Shown: positions 23,831 to 36,576 of the stretch, piece by piece
How positions within the stretch are numbered: the stretch's first letter is position 1
Layout of the letters: each line of letters starts with the position of its first letter
Origin: Trichopria drosophilae
Taxonomy: Eukaryota > Arthropoda > Insecta > Hymenoptera > Diapriidae
DNA length: 64,000 nt
Direction: 5' to 3'
Assembly (NCBI GenBank): GCA_030407085.1
Contig: CM059582.1
Location: 23,325,001-23,389,000, forward strand
The notes under the pieces: model-generated
Told to the model about the DNA's origin: nothing
Seen by the model: the letters and a program-made list of their open reading frames with translations, nothing else
Databases searched by the model: none
Translations under genes and position numbers: made by a program

Positions 23831-24102
23831 AACAATATTTGACCTGCGATGAATATTTCTGATGTTATGATTGTATTTATGCCGATTTACATCAATTAAT
23901 GAGCCTGATCAAGTAAATTGATTATTTGGATTGAGGAACTTCACTTTTGTTTATAACAACTGTTGAAATGTTTATACAAAAATGGACCGCATAATAACTG
24001 AGAGAGTTGCATCTCAACGTACTTCAAATTCTAATTCTGTAAGCGAAAATTTTATCACATGGTTTGGTCCAACGATATTTCCTATATAACTTCCAAATTT
24101 TC

Positions 24103-24342
24103 AAAAGTTTTGTACTTCTACGTATACATTTTGTCTTTTTTCTCATAAGGAAACTCAACCAGTGCTTTTAACCGAAACAGCTTTATTATCACAATCAATA
24201 ATATTTAGTTGCATTAACCAAAATAAGTTTTGAGCTTCTATGTATACATTTTGTCTTTTTTCTCATAAGGAGACTCAATCAGTGCTACCGAAATAGCTTT
24301 ATTATCCCAATAAATAATTTAGTTGATTAATGAGCATTAACC
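24103..24342. repeat. 120-bp tandem duplication
   Basis: Two direct copies with period 120. The phrase CT(A/T)CTA(C/T)GTATACATTTTGTC followed by TTTTTTCTCATAAGGA(A/G)ACTCAA occurs at about 24115 and 24235, each followed by CAGTGCT...CCGAAA(C/T)AGCTTTATTATC. A few substitutions and one small indel separate them. Non-coding. Confidence 0.8.
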
Positions 24343-24344
24343 AA

Positions 24345-27300
24345 AGTAAGTTCAATTAAACCGAATGGAATAAAAAATGACGTCTATTTCTTGTTACATA
24401 ATGATAATAAAAATGTCTAGGATATTAACAGTCTACTAACATCAATACTAAAAGTTACTAATATTATTGAAAATAACAAAAATACAATAAGATATAAAAA
24501 TACATTTCGTGTCGTCATAATTTTTTCGGTGTCTACTCCATTCAGTTTAATAGAAATTATCGCTATTTCTTGAAACAAATGGTTACACAATTAATTATAT
24601 TTAGGAACAAAGAGGAATGAAATTATTTACTATGATACTGTTTTTCTCCTATCACAGTGGTTAAATGTAATCACCGTCATAATTCCTTCAAAATACATCA
24701 AAAAGTTCAAATGACCACCGCGTGGTGGCGCATTGTATAGCGACTTCACGCATCATATGATGAAGTTCAATTATTCTCACAAGCGATAAAACTGCTATTA
24801 GTATCGCATATAAGAACGATGTTATTGAGGATACTAAATGCTTTAGCGAGATCGTAACATGGATGTGATAAACCAAAGATATGTTATAGATTCAGGCGAT
24901 AATGTAGGAAGTCGTAAATAAGTTTAAAGGCGCAATTGTCTACAACTGCCAATTACAGTTTACTTAGATGTTCGACTAAATAGTAAACTTCTAAAGAAAG
25001 AACTACTATGAACTGTTGTAGAGTAGCTATTTACATTAATTTTTTATTTTACAAACAAACTGTATTGAAGTATGCTCATTAAATGCATTAACAACATTAA
25101 ATTTATTGAATCAATGGAAAGGTGATTGTATTTCATTCGTATTTCAGATCTGGTCTAATACTTTATAATTTATGACACTTTTTAATATTATACTGCGAAT
25201 GTTTAATTCCTTAATTTTTACCAACATTAATTATTTTAATAAAATTTATTTACTCCTAAAAATTTAAATTCGTTTATAATTAGTTCAAATTACTAAATTA
25301 ACTCAAAGATTATATTTCTTTCGAAATTAAATTTTCTGTCAATTTGTGACGTTGAAATAAAGAAAATTCCTCGTAAAACATTCCATTAACCTTAACCAAG
25401 AATTCTCATGTAATTTTTTTACGTTTAAAATTAGTGGAGTTAAGTTAAGAAACAAATTTTGATTATTACCATCTACAAAAGAAAACATAATTTTAACATT
25501 TATTTTAAAGAAATGTTGTATCGTTAACCAAAACCTGCTTCGTAATTTATACAGAATTTATTTTTACTAGCATGAAACATCATTAATTTTGTACGTTTTA
25601 AAAAAATGAGTATGCCAGGTAACACATAACACAGAATCCGCAGTACTGCATCGCAAAATTATCTTTATGAATATTTTATAAATGCCTTCAAACTTGAATT
25701 TCTGGTTCGACTTTTCGGCCATTCATAAAAAAATACTAAAATGATCAATAAAAGATGGGGATAGGTGGATTATCGATTTTTGTGCACCAACTAAACTGAA
25801 GTCGACATAAGTTTAGCTTTTTAATCTTCAAAATAGGTGCGTGTATATGCCAATATTCAATGTGTATTTTCTATTTTCAAAATGATCTAACAACTATTTT
25901 TTTTTAGTTTCGGTTGTTTATTTTCATACATAAAAATTGTACATAAATAATGGTATTCAAAATTCTTTGTTTTCAACATTTTTGTATAATTTTAGTGTTA
26001 ACGAAAAATCCTGCAACGAATTTTATTCAAAATAAAAAAAAAATCAGTACTGGAAAACTAATATTGTATAATTTATTACTGGCATCGAATCCATATTTTC
26101 ACGAGTGCTTTCAAAATGTCATAAGTATACAAAATTCCAAAGTATCTAGTAATGATGAAATCTGGTATTGGAAACTGTTAAATATCTGATAATTTATATT
26201 ATCATTGCACATTTACCAATATTGATTAAATAATATAAAAATAGACTTATTACATTATTATGTATTCCCTATAATGAATTTATTATCTTGATTTATTACT
26301 ACTAATTATTCTTTTGTAGTATAATTCATACAATATTAGTCTCTTTATTAAATGTTATTTAAACTTTCAAATAATAATTCGTCTTCAACGAATATCGATA
26401 TTTTAGATTTCAGATTTATAAAATTTATATTACTATCTACAAATGTGTATAATTGCTTTTCATTGGAATTTACAGATTATAGATTTTTAACGTATTATCA
26501 ATTTTTTACGTGGTTACTACATACTGAACGTGTCACATAATACAATAGATATATCGTTATTCGACAAAATTTAATGAACAAAAAAATGTTCTATTTATAG
26601 TCTTTGCAATGTTACATAAAAAAAAATAAGCTCGTAAGCGGACATCGTTAGCATAGAACAAACCAAAAATATTGATAAATAATTATTAATTTAAGAGCTT
26701 TTGTTTGTCAACAAACTTTTATAAATAATACACTTCCATAAAACTGTTTAGATAACCTCAAAATATATCGTACATTTTAGGGATATAACTATTTCAATTC
26801 GGTATGATTTTCGACGAACAGATTTTTTTTAAGGTAAGTGTTATGGAAAATTTGAAGTAAGTTCAATAATGCTAATAAATTTAACAAAAACATTACAGCG
26901 TGGACAATACGAAAAAAACATATAATAAACAAATTGAGAATCTAGAAACTGACAAGAGGAGAAGGGGTAGACCGAAGTTTTTTTAGTAAGTTTTTAATAC
27001 TGTAGGAGTAAAATTTTGTCAAAGTGGGTATACACTTCTAATTTTTGACACATATAATTTAGTATTATATATATTTCAATGTGAAATAAGATTAAGGTAT
27101 TAAAGCCCTATTGATAACTTCAATTCCTAACATGTAGAGGGGATTCCAAAGTCCTTAGTTAACACGGCAGTAATATACATAAAACATATAAATTACAAAT
27201 TAAAATTTCAACCACTATGAAGAATCTTCTAAAAAATACTAAATAATTTTATGGAGAATTATAATAATAGTAATGAGAAAAAGAAGAAGAAGAGTATTTT

Positions 27301-28205
27301 TATTATATTGGCAAAAAACAAAAAAAAATGTCTTTATTGTATACAGCAAAATATAAAAGACGAGCTATAGCACAAGCTGCTTTGCAATCTGACCTATAGT
27401 ACACGATAAAAAATAATACTGGAGTAAACAAAAAAACGCCTAGTTATAAATAAATAAGTTTTGACTAGACTAGAATATACAAATATGTAATATAAACAAG
27501 GATGCAAGTCGATAGAGAAGTAAAACTAAAAACCATTTATATCACTCACGAAGACGACAAAACGCTGCGATTGGATCAGGATAAAGATAGGATTGACAGA
27601 GGATTTTTGGAAATAAATGATATTTGCTTATTTCCGAAAATTCTCAATCAATTCTTCGCGATGCCTCTGATATTTACTAGGATATCATGTATAATCCCTA
27701 GACTTGTGGTTACAGGGCCGGAAGTTTGAAAAATAGCTTAAATAATTATTCATCTAGATTTTTCAAGGTTGGTAATTACCTTATCGATTAACGACTTTAG
27801 AATTGTCTGAAAAACAGACGAAATTTATTGTGGAAGAATTTTACACTTTTTTCCGAATTTAATTTCAAATCCCAACAAAATCGTTTAAGAATTGAGCGAG
27901 AATTTTCTGTAACAAAATTGAAATCACATTTTTGGAGTTTACATTTTTATTCTGCACCGATTTTGCTGAAACTCTTGTAGTTTTCTTTAATTATTTTTAT
28001 TCTGATTTTGGTGTATTAAAAATGCTAATGTTTTTGTAAAAAGTATAGACATTTTGAAATCACTATATCAACTTTTCGGTTAGTAACTTATTATCTCTTG
28101 ATTTTTTGTTTCCTTAACGGTGAATTGAGGAGGTTGATATAGTACTTAGAGAATCAAATGCTTTTGACAAAATGGACCTTTGACAACGATTTCAATTAAT
28201 TTCTC
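24345..28205. other. AT-rich DNA, no confirmed gene
   Basis: The 62-codon minus frame at 24876-24688 has a hydrophobic middle (SFLYAILIAVLSLVRII) but no splice or domain support. The 75-codon plus frame at 27502-27729 starts MQVDREVKLKTIYITHEDD and has no recognised domain. A block at about 26950-27150 (gagaaggggtagaccgaag, tcaaagtgggtatacac) may be a decayed repeat. Confidence 0.35.
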
Positions 28206-28210
28206 TTGCC

Positions 28211-28636
28211 TACACAGAGAGAACGAAAATGGTATGGAACCATTTTAGAACAGTAGAATACGTGATTATAAAAAATGGTTAAATTAACCATTTCCATAGT
28301 AAAACAAAACAAAAACATTATTCCGTTTACTATTTCCAGATACTTAAATATGCAGCATAGCACATAACCTCAAATCTACCACAGCTTTACAGTTAAATAG
28401 TCACTCGAAATATTCTTGACCAGAAAAATAGATTTATTAAAAGTGATTAAACGAAAATAACTACTTATCATCATAAAAATTAATTATTGTATGTTATATT
28501 TTACAATATTATGAATTATAAAAATAAGATACTGTCAACTACAACTATTCACGATGTGAATTATACTATTATGAAATGTTATAATCATGTCTACCTTTTC
28601 TTCGTGGTTCCATTAACCTTTTTTTCTCTCTGTGTA
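28211..28636. mobile_element. CACAGAG-family MITE, complete copy, 422 bp
   Basis: TA duplication at 28211-28212 and 28635-28636. Ends are CACAGAGAGAAC...ATGGAACCA on the left and CACAGAGAGAAAAAAAGGTTAATGGAACCA in reverse complement on the right. TA duplication suggests Tc1-mariner mobilisation. The interior is AT-rich and non-coding. Related fragments lie at 7856-7985 and 39649-39800. Confidence 0.75.
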
Positions 28637-28639
28637 GCA

Positions 28640-29155
28640 TATGCAATCGGATCTACGATAAAATAATCAGACAAAATAATCGCTACCAAAATAATCCCGA
28701 GAAAATAATCCCAACAAAAATAATAGAACAAAAACTAGTATCCTCAAGATAATAAAGAAGCATAATTATAATAAAACTGAATACTGAATACGATCAATTA
28801 ACAATTCTTAAGAGTTTTACATTGTATATCCTAACTAAGCAACCCTAACTAACGTAAGCTAACCTAACGTTTGAAACTAATTTCCATATAAATTTAACAT
28901 TGTTAATGAATTTAGTGAACATACAACGAAAATACAATACTTACATAATATAGCAAAATGCATTAAACTTTAATTGTACTTTCTAAATGTATCGATTATT
29001 ATTAAAATACAAAATAATATTATTTATATTATTTTGTTTTTATTGTTTTAATGTAATTTAACATTAATGTTACGTACATACATGTTTTAAAATAATTATT
29101 TTGTCGTAATTATTTTGACATTTGTTATTTTGTCGTGATTCCCTCCAATCTATAT
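28640..29155. repeat. Second foldback-like element, (GACAAAATAAT)n arms
   Basis: The left arm (about 28655-28735) is a degenerate 12-13 bp tandem repeat of AAAATAATC(CCGAG/CGCTACC)-type units. The right arm (about 29090-29147) carries the complement (TTATTTTGTCGTAATTATTTTGACA). Between the arms at about 28829-28869 is a CCTAACTAAG...CCTAACTAACG...CCTAACG tract like degraded insect telomere repeat. It directly abuts the MITE on its left. Confidence 0.55.
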
Positions 29156-29302
29156 AATTCCTTCTCTTGAACATTCATTACATATTTTTCTTTAATCGAC
29201 GTTAATTTTGTGTAAATCAGTTTCGTAATTCTGCGCAAATCTCGCATATAACGGCTTGAGAAATTACATTTTACACCACTTTAATTGGCACAAAATGTTT
29301 TT

Positions 29303-29900
29303 CATAATTTCTAGGATGTTTTAAATACATATCAGAAAGAGCTCTTAAATTGATCTTTAAGAAGGCTTATGCGACGATTTTAAGAGCTCTACAAGACCTC
29401 TGAAATATGAGGTCTCAGAAAAGAGCTCTTATTTAAGGGCTTTGAAATATAAAATAAATATTATAAGACAAAAGAAAGTTTGTGAGAATAATTATAGATG
29501 CTATACTTGTACCTTAATTTTTAATTTATATAATTCTTACCAGAGTTAATTATAATTTTCACCGTTTGTATAGTTATATATGGGACAGATATTATATTCA
29601 ATATGTGATTTTATGATTTCATTCAAAGTGTATCTGCCAAAATCACAGATCTTAAACTTTGGCGATCCTTTTACCAAAAATGGGATGGTCCAAAACCGGA
29701 TAGATTTAAGACCTCAAACATAAGATCTCTTTGATGTTACTATTTTAAGAAGTCCAAAGTAAGAAATCGTTAAGAGTTTGTTTTGTAGATTATCGTAGGT
29801 AATTAAGACCTCTTGAGGATGTCTTTTTTGAGATATTTTGGGGCTCAGCTTTGGGGGACCACTTTAAGAGATATGTACTGTGGGATGCTTTTAAATTATG
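29303..29900. repeat. Inverted-repeat element rich in AAGAGCTCTTA/AAGACCTC
   Basis: The left end CATAATTTCTAGGATGTTTTAAATACATATC is partly matched by the reverse complement of the right end, CATAATTTAAAAGCATCCCACAGTACATATC, each followed shortly by CTCTTAAA. Inside, AAGAGCTCTTA, AAGACCTCTGA, GAGGTCTCAG, TAAGACCTC and AAGATCTCTT recur. The alignment of the ends is imperfect, so the boundaries are tentative. Confidence 0.45.
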
Positions 29901-29904
29901 ATTT

Positions 29905-32900
29905 ACGTCACTTTATAAACAAAATTGTTGTGAATAGTAAATCAAAAAATTAATACACTGACTATAATGACCACTAATTATCCAGAAACTAAAGATCACT
30001 GTTTTTGCAAACTCGCTGAATCCGAATTTGATACCAGATTTAGGAAATTAAAACTGCCGAAGTATACGTATAAATTCTGCTGAACGCGCTTGACATTTGT
30101 TACTAGTATATTCCTGGAGATGATTTTGTCGTAAATTTGAAAAAAGAAAAACAAAAAAAAATGTTTCTTTTAATTTTTAACACTTAAAATTGTATAAGTT
30201 ATTTTTGTGATGGATGACATGAAACTTTCAAGATGAATTCTTCAAGAGCATATCAAAAACATAGTGAGAATCTTCGATAAACTATGATCATTCTTTTATC
30301 ATGATTATGCTAGTGCCAAAAAATACCAAAATTTTATTAAGTTAATCAAAGGTAATGTTGTACTGACTATGCCTGAGTTTTCAATAAACTGATGTGATTT
30401 GAAGTACTTAGTTTTACAACTAGTAAACCTTCCCCGATATGTAAACACGCCAATTTTGTCTGCTATGTTCATTTTAAATTCACTGCAAATCTAGCATTGA
30501 AATAGACTTAATATGAATACTCATCATTGAGAATTTACTAAAAGGAACGTTTCAACCAAAATTGCAGTAAAATTTTGCTTTTGAAGCAGGTCGTTTCATA
30601 AATTTTTACAGCAAAAGTCGACATTGCTTTTATTTGATTTATAATCTGCAAGACATTTTTGAGATATGTAAATATAAACAAAATTATAAACAATCATTTT
30701 CAATCCTATTTTTTTATTATAAATATACCATAATAATTATTACTTAAACCTCCTATAATAATACTAACCAAACAGTTCATTAAAGGTATTCAAAATACTC
30801 TTTCAAATTAAATTTAAAGTTGGCTTAAGAATTCGCAGACAAGATTCGCAATCATCGCTTAAATTCCTCTTACTACGGTGAATGACCAAACTTGTTGAAT
30901 GCCGCATCCTCGGCAAGTCCCACTTCAAATAATTAGAGCTCGACTTGCCAGCACACATTCCCGTCGCACTTTGAAGATAATTTAATATTTTTTAACTAGG
31001 AATGTAAATTTAAATGAAGAAGTTACCTTTCTTCAGTTTGAAAGTACGAAGTACACCCGCAAACTTTTGTCCATTTCGGTTGCACAATATTGCATTTTAG
31101 ACCAAATTACTGTTAAAAAGTCATTTCAGAACGAACTAGGAGATGTTTAATGCTATTAGCAAAGCACAGAAAAAAACAATACGTTTCTAAAGTTAAAAAT
31201 TCATCGAACTTTCAAACTTAATTAAATAGTTTAATTTCCTATTTCAGAAACTGCGTGAGTTGTTTTAGTCGTAATAGCTCTTTTATTTTTTTTAAATCAA
31301 GTTTATTCATTTTCAATTTATAAACGTTTATGTCTGTTACCTACCATAAATTCAAAATATTAAAAACATTTTTCGAATACGTTCTTTATTCATTCAGTAC
31401 GCCGGAAGGTTGAGCCTACGTCATCACGGCACATGTCATGGCCGACTGAAAATTCACCGATTCAGTAGTAAGACAAGTCGGCAGCAAAACTCAAAATCGG
31501 AATTCGTGTGGTTTTCATTTTACAAACCAACATAAACTTCTGTAATACCGGTATTATTAATATATTCATTAGTGGACCGGTGTCCTTAAAACATATTTAA
31601 AAAGTAATTTGGCTGTTTTATTATTATTAAAAACAAACTTTTCATTTTACGAAACAATAAAAATCGTGATCGAAAATAAAGAAAAACAAGTAATACGTCT
31701 GAATTTAAAAATAGTTACACAATTCTCGGAATTCCAGAATAATTACGTACAATTGTAAACAATCTACATTTTTCCTAAAATATTTGAATTCTACGCCTTT
31801 GCCATCCATTCAACCAACCACGAATAATCATCACAATTTAATTAATTACACCAATTAGTAAAATTATTATGATGAATTTGTTTTTTGTATATCTAATCCT
31901 GCAAAAATGCGTAAAACAATTGTTATTAACCATGATTCTATTTTAATTAAATAAGCAATATTATTTTTAAAATAAAATTTCAAAATATAAATAATGAACT
32001 GAATCAATTAACAACATAAATTATACTAAAAGAATTCTTACGATACACGTCAGATAAGTTCAATGGGAAATATATAATACAATAAATACAAATAGAAGAT
32101 AACAAACGCTCTTAATAGTGAGTAAATTAATAACAAACCAAACCTTGGAAATTTACGTTGGAATTTATTTAATTATATATTATTAATTTAGTTCATGGCA
32201 ATTCTGTCCGAGTAATAACTGACCCATGAAACATTTGTCAATTGCAATGGTTTCTTTAATTAATCGTGGAATATTGGTTATATTGCACTTTATTAAGTTT
32301 ATTACGTTAATTTACACATATTTTATTGTTAAATTTGTCAATACGTCACTTAATTCTAATTATCTAATATTTTTATTTAGAAAAAAACAAACATTATTTT
32401 ACCTTTGTTCCACAGTACGTCTAACTGTTATTGCTATACTTTCGTTAGTATTAAAGGATTGTTAATGGTGAAATAATTATTACATCGTAAAATGTTTGTT
32501 TTAAACAACTAAACAGTATTTTTATCTTTGAATTAATTTTTTAAAATTTATGTTCTTCAGTAAACCAGGAATAAAATTTAATAATTACTACCTTTAATTA
32601 ACATTTACCTACAAAATTTTTATTCGGTGCAAATTAAATAAAGTGGATTTAAGAGGGTAAATTAAAGAGTTTTTAAATGTTATTTTCAAGATATTTTACT
32701 CTTATCATATAACTCATTTAACAACGTTTAATTTTTATTTATTTATTCGCGTTTTTTATGGTTATTTTTTAAAAAGATAAAGATGTTCATGCTTTTTATT
32801 TGCCAATGTGGTCATGACAAAAAGATCTATTATTATTTATCGTCTAAAATCGAATTGTATGGATATTAAAAATACTCACTGTCATTATTACTCCTTAAAG

Positions 32901-35090
32901 ACCAATCATGGGAACGTAGATATTTGAACATAGTGAAAATAAAAATTATAAAACCAACTGAACAAGTCTAAAAATAAGTTTAACAAGCAAACAAAATTAA
33001 TTGTGTTATAAAATATGTGAAATATAGAAGAATGTTATTAACAAAAAAGTGTAATCAATTTTAAAAATGTGCACTTTCCATTAACTCACGAGTCAAGAAA
33101 GATAAAGGGAGAGAGAGATTTCCAAGTAAAAAACGTAAAAAACGTAAAAAGCGATTTTTGTATTGTAAGCATGTTTTATATTTTAAATTTATGTAGAAAT
33201 AATTATTTTTATCTTCTTAAACAGATATAAGCCCTCAAACCGATTAAGTCGCTTAAGAATTTCAGATGCTATAAAGTTCGGAAATGTTTAAAGTTGCTCC
33301 ATTTTGTGTGTTTTTGTTAAAATGTTTGCTGTTCTTATCAACTAAAGCAAAAAAAATAAATCTACGACTTGCTACGAGTTAACAAGTCAAGTATTAAACG
33401 TATCGCAGAATTATTTTTATATCACCGACTCATTTTATTTTTGGGTTTCTACGCCATCTAGAGGCTAACACCAGCAACCTCATAAAACGATTACATCCTA
33501 AGCTTTTGTCAATTTTTTTTCAGGAAATTGATTTCGTGAAGATTTTCCTGTCGTAAATGTCTATCCCACAAAATACGTCAGTTATTGACGTAATTAACAG
33601 TCAATAAATAGGTGTGTTATAAATTTGATCCAGTTAAATGACGCTTCTCTGTAAATTATTTACGACAATTTAAGTAATAAATTGCTATAAACGATTTAAT
33701 AAAAAAAGACAAATTAATATTATAATAATTCTATAAATACAACTTCTTATTGTTAAATGTATTTGTCTTAATTTTGTTTCTTTCTTTAAATATAAACGAA
33801 TATTAATAAACGATAAATATATTCAATAGTAAAAAAACAGCAAAATCATCTGTTGAATTGAAAATAATTCAATGCAAATTTTTCCAGTGAAGCCATTAGG
33901 AAATTTATTAACGTCGTATTGCGACAATTTACAATTTTAATATAAAACTATGTGATGTCCGTTAGTTTATTAAATCAACAGATTTTCCTATACAGTTTAT
34001 AGGTTATTTGCAATTTCCATCAATAGCGAAATCTCATTTCAATTCATTCATTCAAACTGTTCACTGATTCAACGTTTAAAATGAATAAGATTTGTATCTA
34101 TTTGCATTTTAATTTTGTTCGCAAATTATTTTAGCTTACTTTTTAATGAGTTTTCTTCCAATGAAGTTTGATTACTTTTTTGCCAATCAATTTTTATTCT
34201 TATGGAAGGATATTTTTATATATTTTGCAGGCTTTGTTTAAAAAACAATAATTATAATAGTTCATGCACATGCACGTTTCTTTGACAGGAGATTGAACAT
34301 TTTTTAGTTGTTTATTTATATTTGCATATATTTTCTTTTTGAAATTGCCACATTTTCCTGTTTGAATAAACTATTATGAAGTAAATTAGCTAATGTTTTT
34401 GTTATGTTATATTTTATTATCTTTCATTTTCTGTACCTTAACTGTCATACGTTGAAGTTTAAGTCTTCTACAATGTTAACCTATATTAGTTTTTAGTCAT
34501 TCATTGTAAACAAAATATAATAAAAAATACGTAAAATTACATTATCTTTTGAAAGAAATTCATTGCTTTTCATTCCGTCACTTAATCATTTTTATAAAGT
34601 GTTAAAATACACTTCTGATTAGATATTGATGCTTGCAGACAAGTAGTCACTTTTCACTTTTGTAATCACGTCACTCTTTATAATTATTATGGAATTCCAA
34701 ATACTTTTCAATTGACAAAACCTTCATATTGTTAAAATTACAGTAAGAAATATTGTTTTTGTATTCATTAGTCAATTATAAAATGTATGCAAAGGATAAA
34801 AAAGTATAACACATGTTTACCTTTACTTTATTGCAAATAAAAAATGCTTTTTTTATTAATTGACCTATAACCAAAACTATATTTCTGTACTTTCATAAAC
34901 AATAAATAATCATTTTGAATGGCACGTAATAATAAACTAATTGAAATATTTAAATATACAAAAAGGTTTATGTCAAACGCAAATATTCACAAATATTACC
35001 AACCATTTTTCTCGTTAAATGGCCTACAAATTCGATTTCACTTCTACTTACTTTGTTAGTTTTCATTTTTCTTTTCTCCACACTATCACT
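29905..35090. other. AT-rich DNA, possibly intronic, no exon identified
   Basis: If the minus-strand exon at 35255-35356 is real, this is its first intron. Two short, less AT-rich islands stand out, at about 30880-30960 (gccgcatcctcggcaag, gagctcgacttgccag) and 31395-31500 (cctacgtcatcacggcacatg, aagacaagtcggcagc). No splice-bounded exon was recognised in either. A three-copy GTAAAAAAC run lies near 33128-33150. Confidence 0.4.
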
Positions 35091-35099
35091 TAATCCTAA

Positions 35100-36300
35100 C
35101 TTTTCCAACACACGAAATATCGCACTTGAGTCTGACCAAAACGAACTTCATCCACTTGAGAAACAACAACCCGAGAACCGCACGTGGATTCGCTATAACC
35201 TCACCAGCCTGTTGGAATGAAAAGCACAAAAGTATAAACTACCGTTGTACTTACGAGTTTTCGCGCCTGTACGGCGGGATCGACGGCCCTCGGTGGTCCA
35301 TCGGAATTAGGATCCAATTCCGAGAAGTACTGACCCACCAATCCCATATGGACCATTTTTCCTGCACTTGGTGTCGTCGCCTCGAGACAATCAGTCAGAA
35401 TCGCTTCGCACGAACGAAACCAGGCCAATCATTCATCCACGCGTCCTTTAGAAATCACGTCCCATTATTACGATTCCATCGCCGCCAGTATTAATTCCCG
35501 GTTCAGCCTCGTCCCCCTCGTCGTATTTCTGGTGGGGAAAAGATCACCGTCCCCAGGATATCGAATCTTCCCGGTTACTCCCCACTCGTGCGCGAGTGTA
35601 ACAAGTCGGAAAGCTCCCAGCGCCCCAGTTTTACCCGCGAACAGAGCTTTCGTTACCACGAGTCGAGCTTTTTATCCTCACTCCAAAGAACGTACGCCGA
35701 ACGATTGCCAGGAATCCGATGCGGAGGGTAGATTGTCGTAAACAGAACGTGGGGGACACCAGGACTGCCGCCGGAGGATGCGCATTTTCATGAATGGCGC
35801 GCTGCAGCGGATGCTGAGCACATCATCCCCCAGGAAGTCGACTCCGATCGATCCTCTCCTGGCGAATGTTGATGGAATTGCACTGATTTCAGGGAATTTC
35901 TTGGAATAATTCTACCTCAGGTATATTACCCGGTGGAAAATCAGGAGAAAAGCGGACGAGTCGAACGAACGCGTCGAACAATCTGCAGGAGCCTAGGACA
36001 TTGCACGAGACCGTGGCGCTGCTCGCCTCGAATAAGTTTTCCGTCTTTCTCACCCCTACGTGGAAAATCACCCTCTTGCTCGCACTCGTTTACGATCCCT
36101 CACGGTTTTCCCCCCTGCGTGGGTTTGGATTTCTCTCTCTCCCTCAAGCCACGTTCCGCATACCTGCGCCTTGTACCGACCCTCGACATCCCATCTCTCT
36201 CGCACCCGACGTACGTCAGTGTTTGGCTAATTCTCGGCGTAAATCAACAAATCCGGAAAACGAATTGCCTTTCCCATAACCTCCGTTATTATTGAATTGT
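35100..36300 (-). promoter_or_regulatory. GC/CpG-rich island, probable promoter and 5' leader
   Basis: About 1.2 kb of balanced composition with many CG dinucleotides, in sharp contrast to the AT-rich flanks. It contains the candidate minus-strand coding exon at its left end, and the sequence to the right would be leader and promoter. Several 60-120-codon frames occur on both strands, as expected where stop codons are rare, and none has a recognised domain. CT-rich tracts (tctctctctccctcaag near 36133) lie toward the right. The transcription start was not located. Confidence 0.5.
35255..35356 (-). CDS. Candidate first coding exon of an unidentified gene
   Basis: On the minus strand an ATG in good context (GGAAAAATGG) opens 34 codons reading MVHMGLVGQYFSELDPNSDG and ending in QARKL. 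A strong donor GTAAGT follows at once (35254-35249), leaving phase 0. An in-frame stop just upstream of the alternative TTG start (before 35428) makes this ATG, or the one three codons later, the likely start. The peptide is acidic and proline-containing with no signal peptide, unlike chance frames nearby. It lies at the inner edge of the CpG-rich island, as expected for a first exon behind a promoter. I cannot name the protein. The last exon base is C, which is less usual. Downstream exons would lie at lower coordinates or outside the window, and I could not find them. Confidence 0.4.
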
Positions 36301-36576
36301 TCGATTATTCCGGTGTTTAGGTATTGTTTACGCAATAATACACGACAATACGTATCTTGTTAATATCTCATATTTAACTACTATTACCAATCAATCACGT
36401 GGGAAATTTTCAAAACAATGTGAAATTTTTAAGCCTAATTTTCCGAATTCCCAGATTCAATAAAAAATATATATTTTTCCTTTTTTCTTCATACATACAG
36501 TATACATTTTTAATTCTTAGTATCTACCAGTATAAGTATTAATACTATCGGTTATAGTATTGGTTGTTTTCTGGTC

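Noticed and set aside
24688..24876. Possible chemoreceptor exon
   Set aside because: A hydrophobic segment alone is not enough; no diagnostic motif or splice sites.
35126..35494. 122-codon plus-strand frame in the CpG island
   Set aside because: No domain, and it overlaps the better supported minus-strand exon with its splice donor; long frames are expected in GC-rich DNA.
35468..35659. 63-codon minus frame upstream of the candidate exon
   Set aside because: Could be an upstream frame in the leader; no evidence that it is translated.
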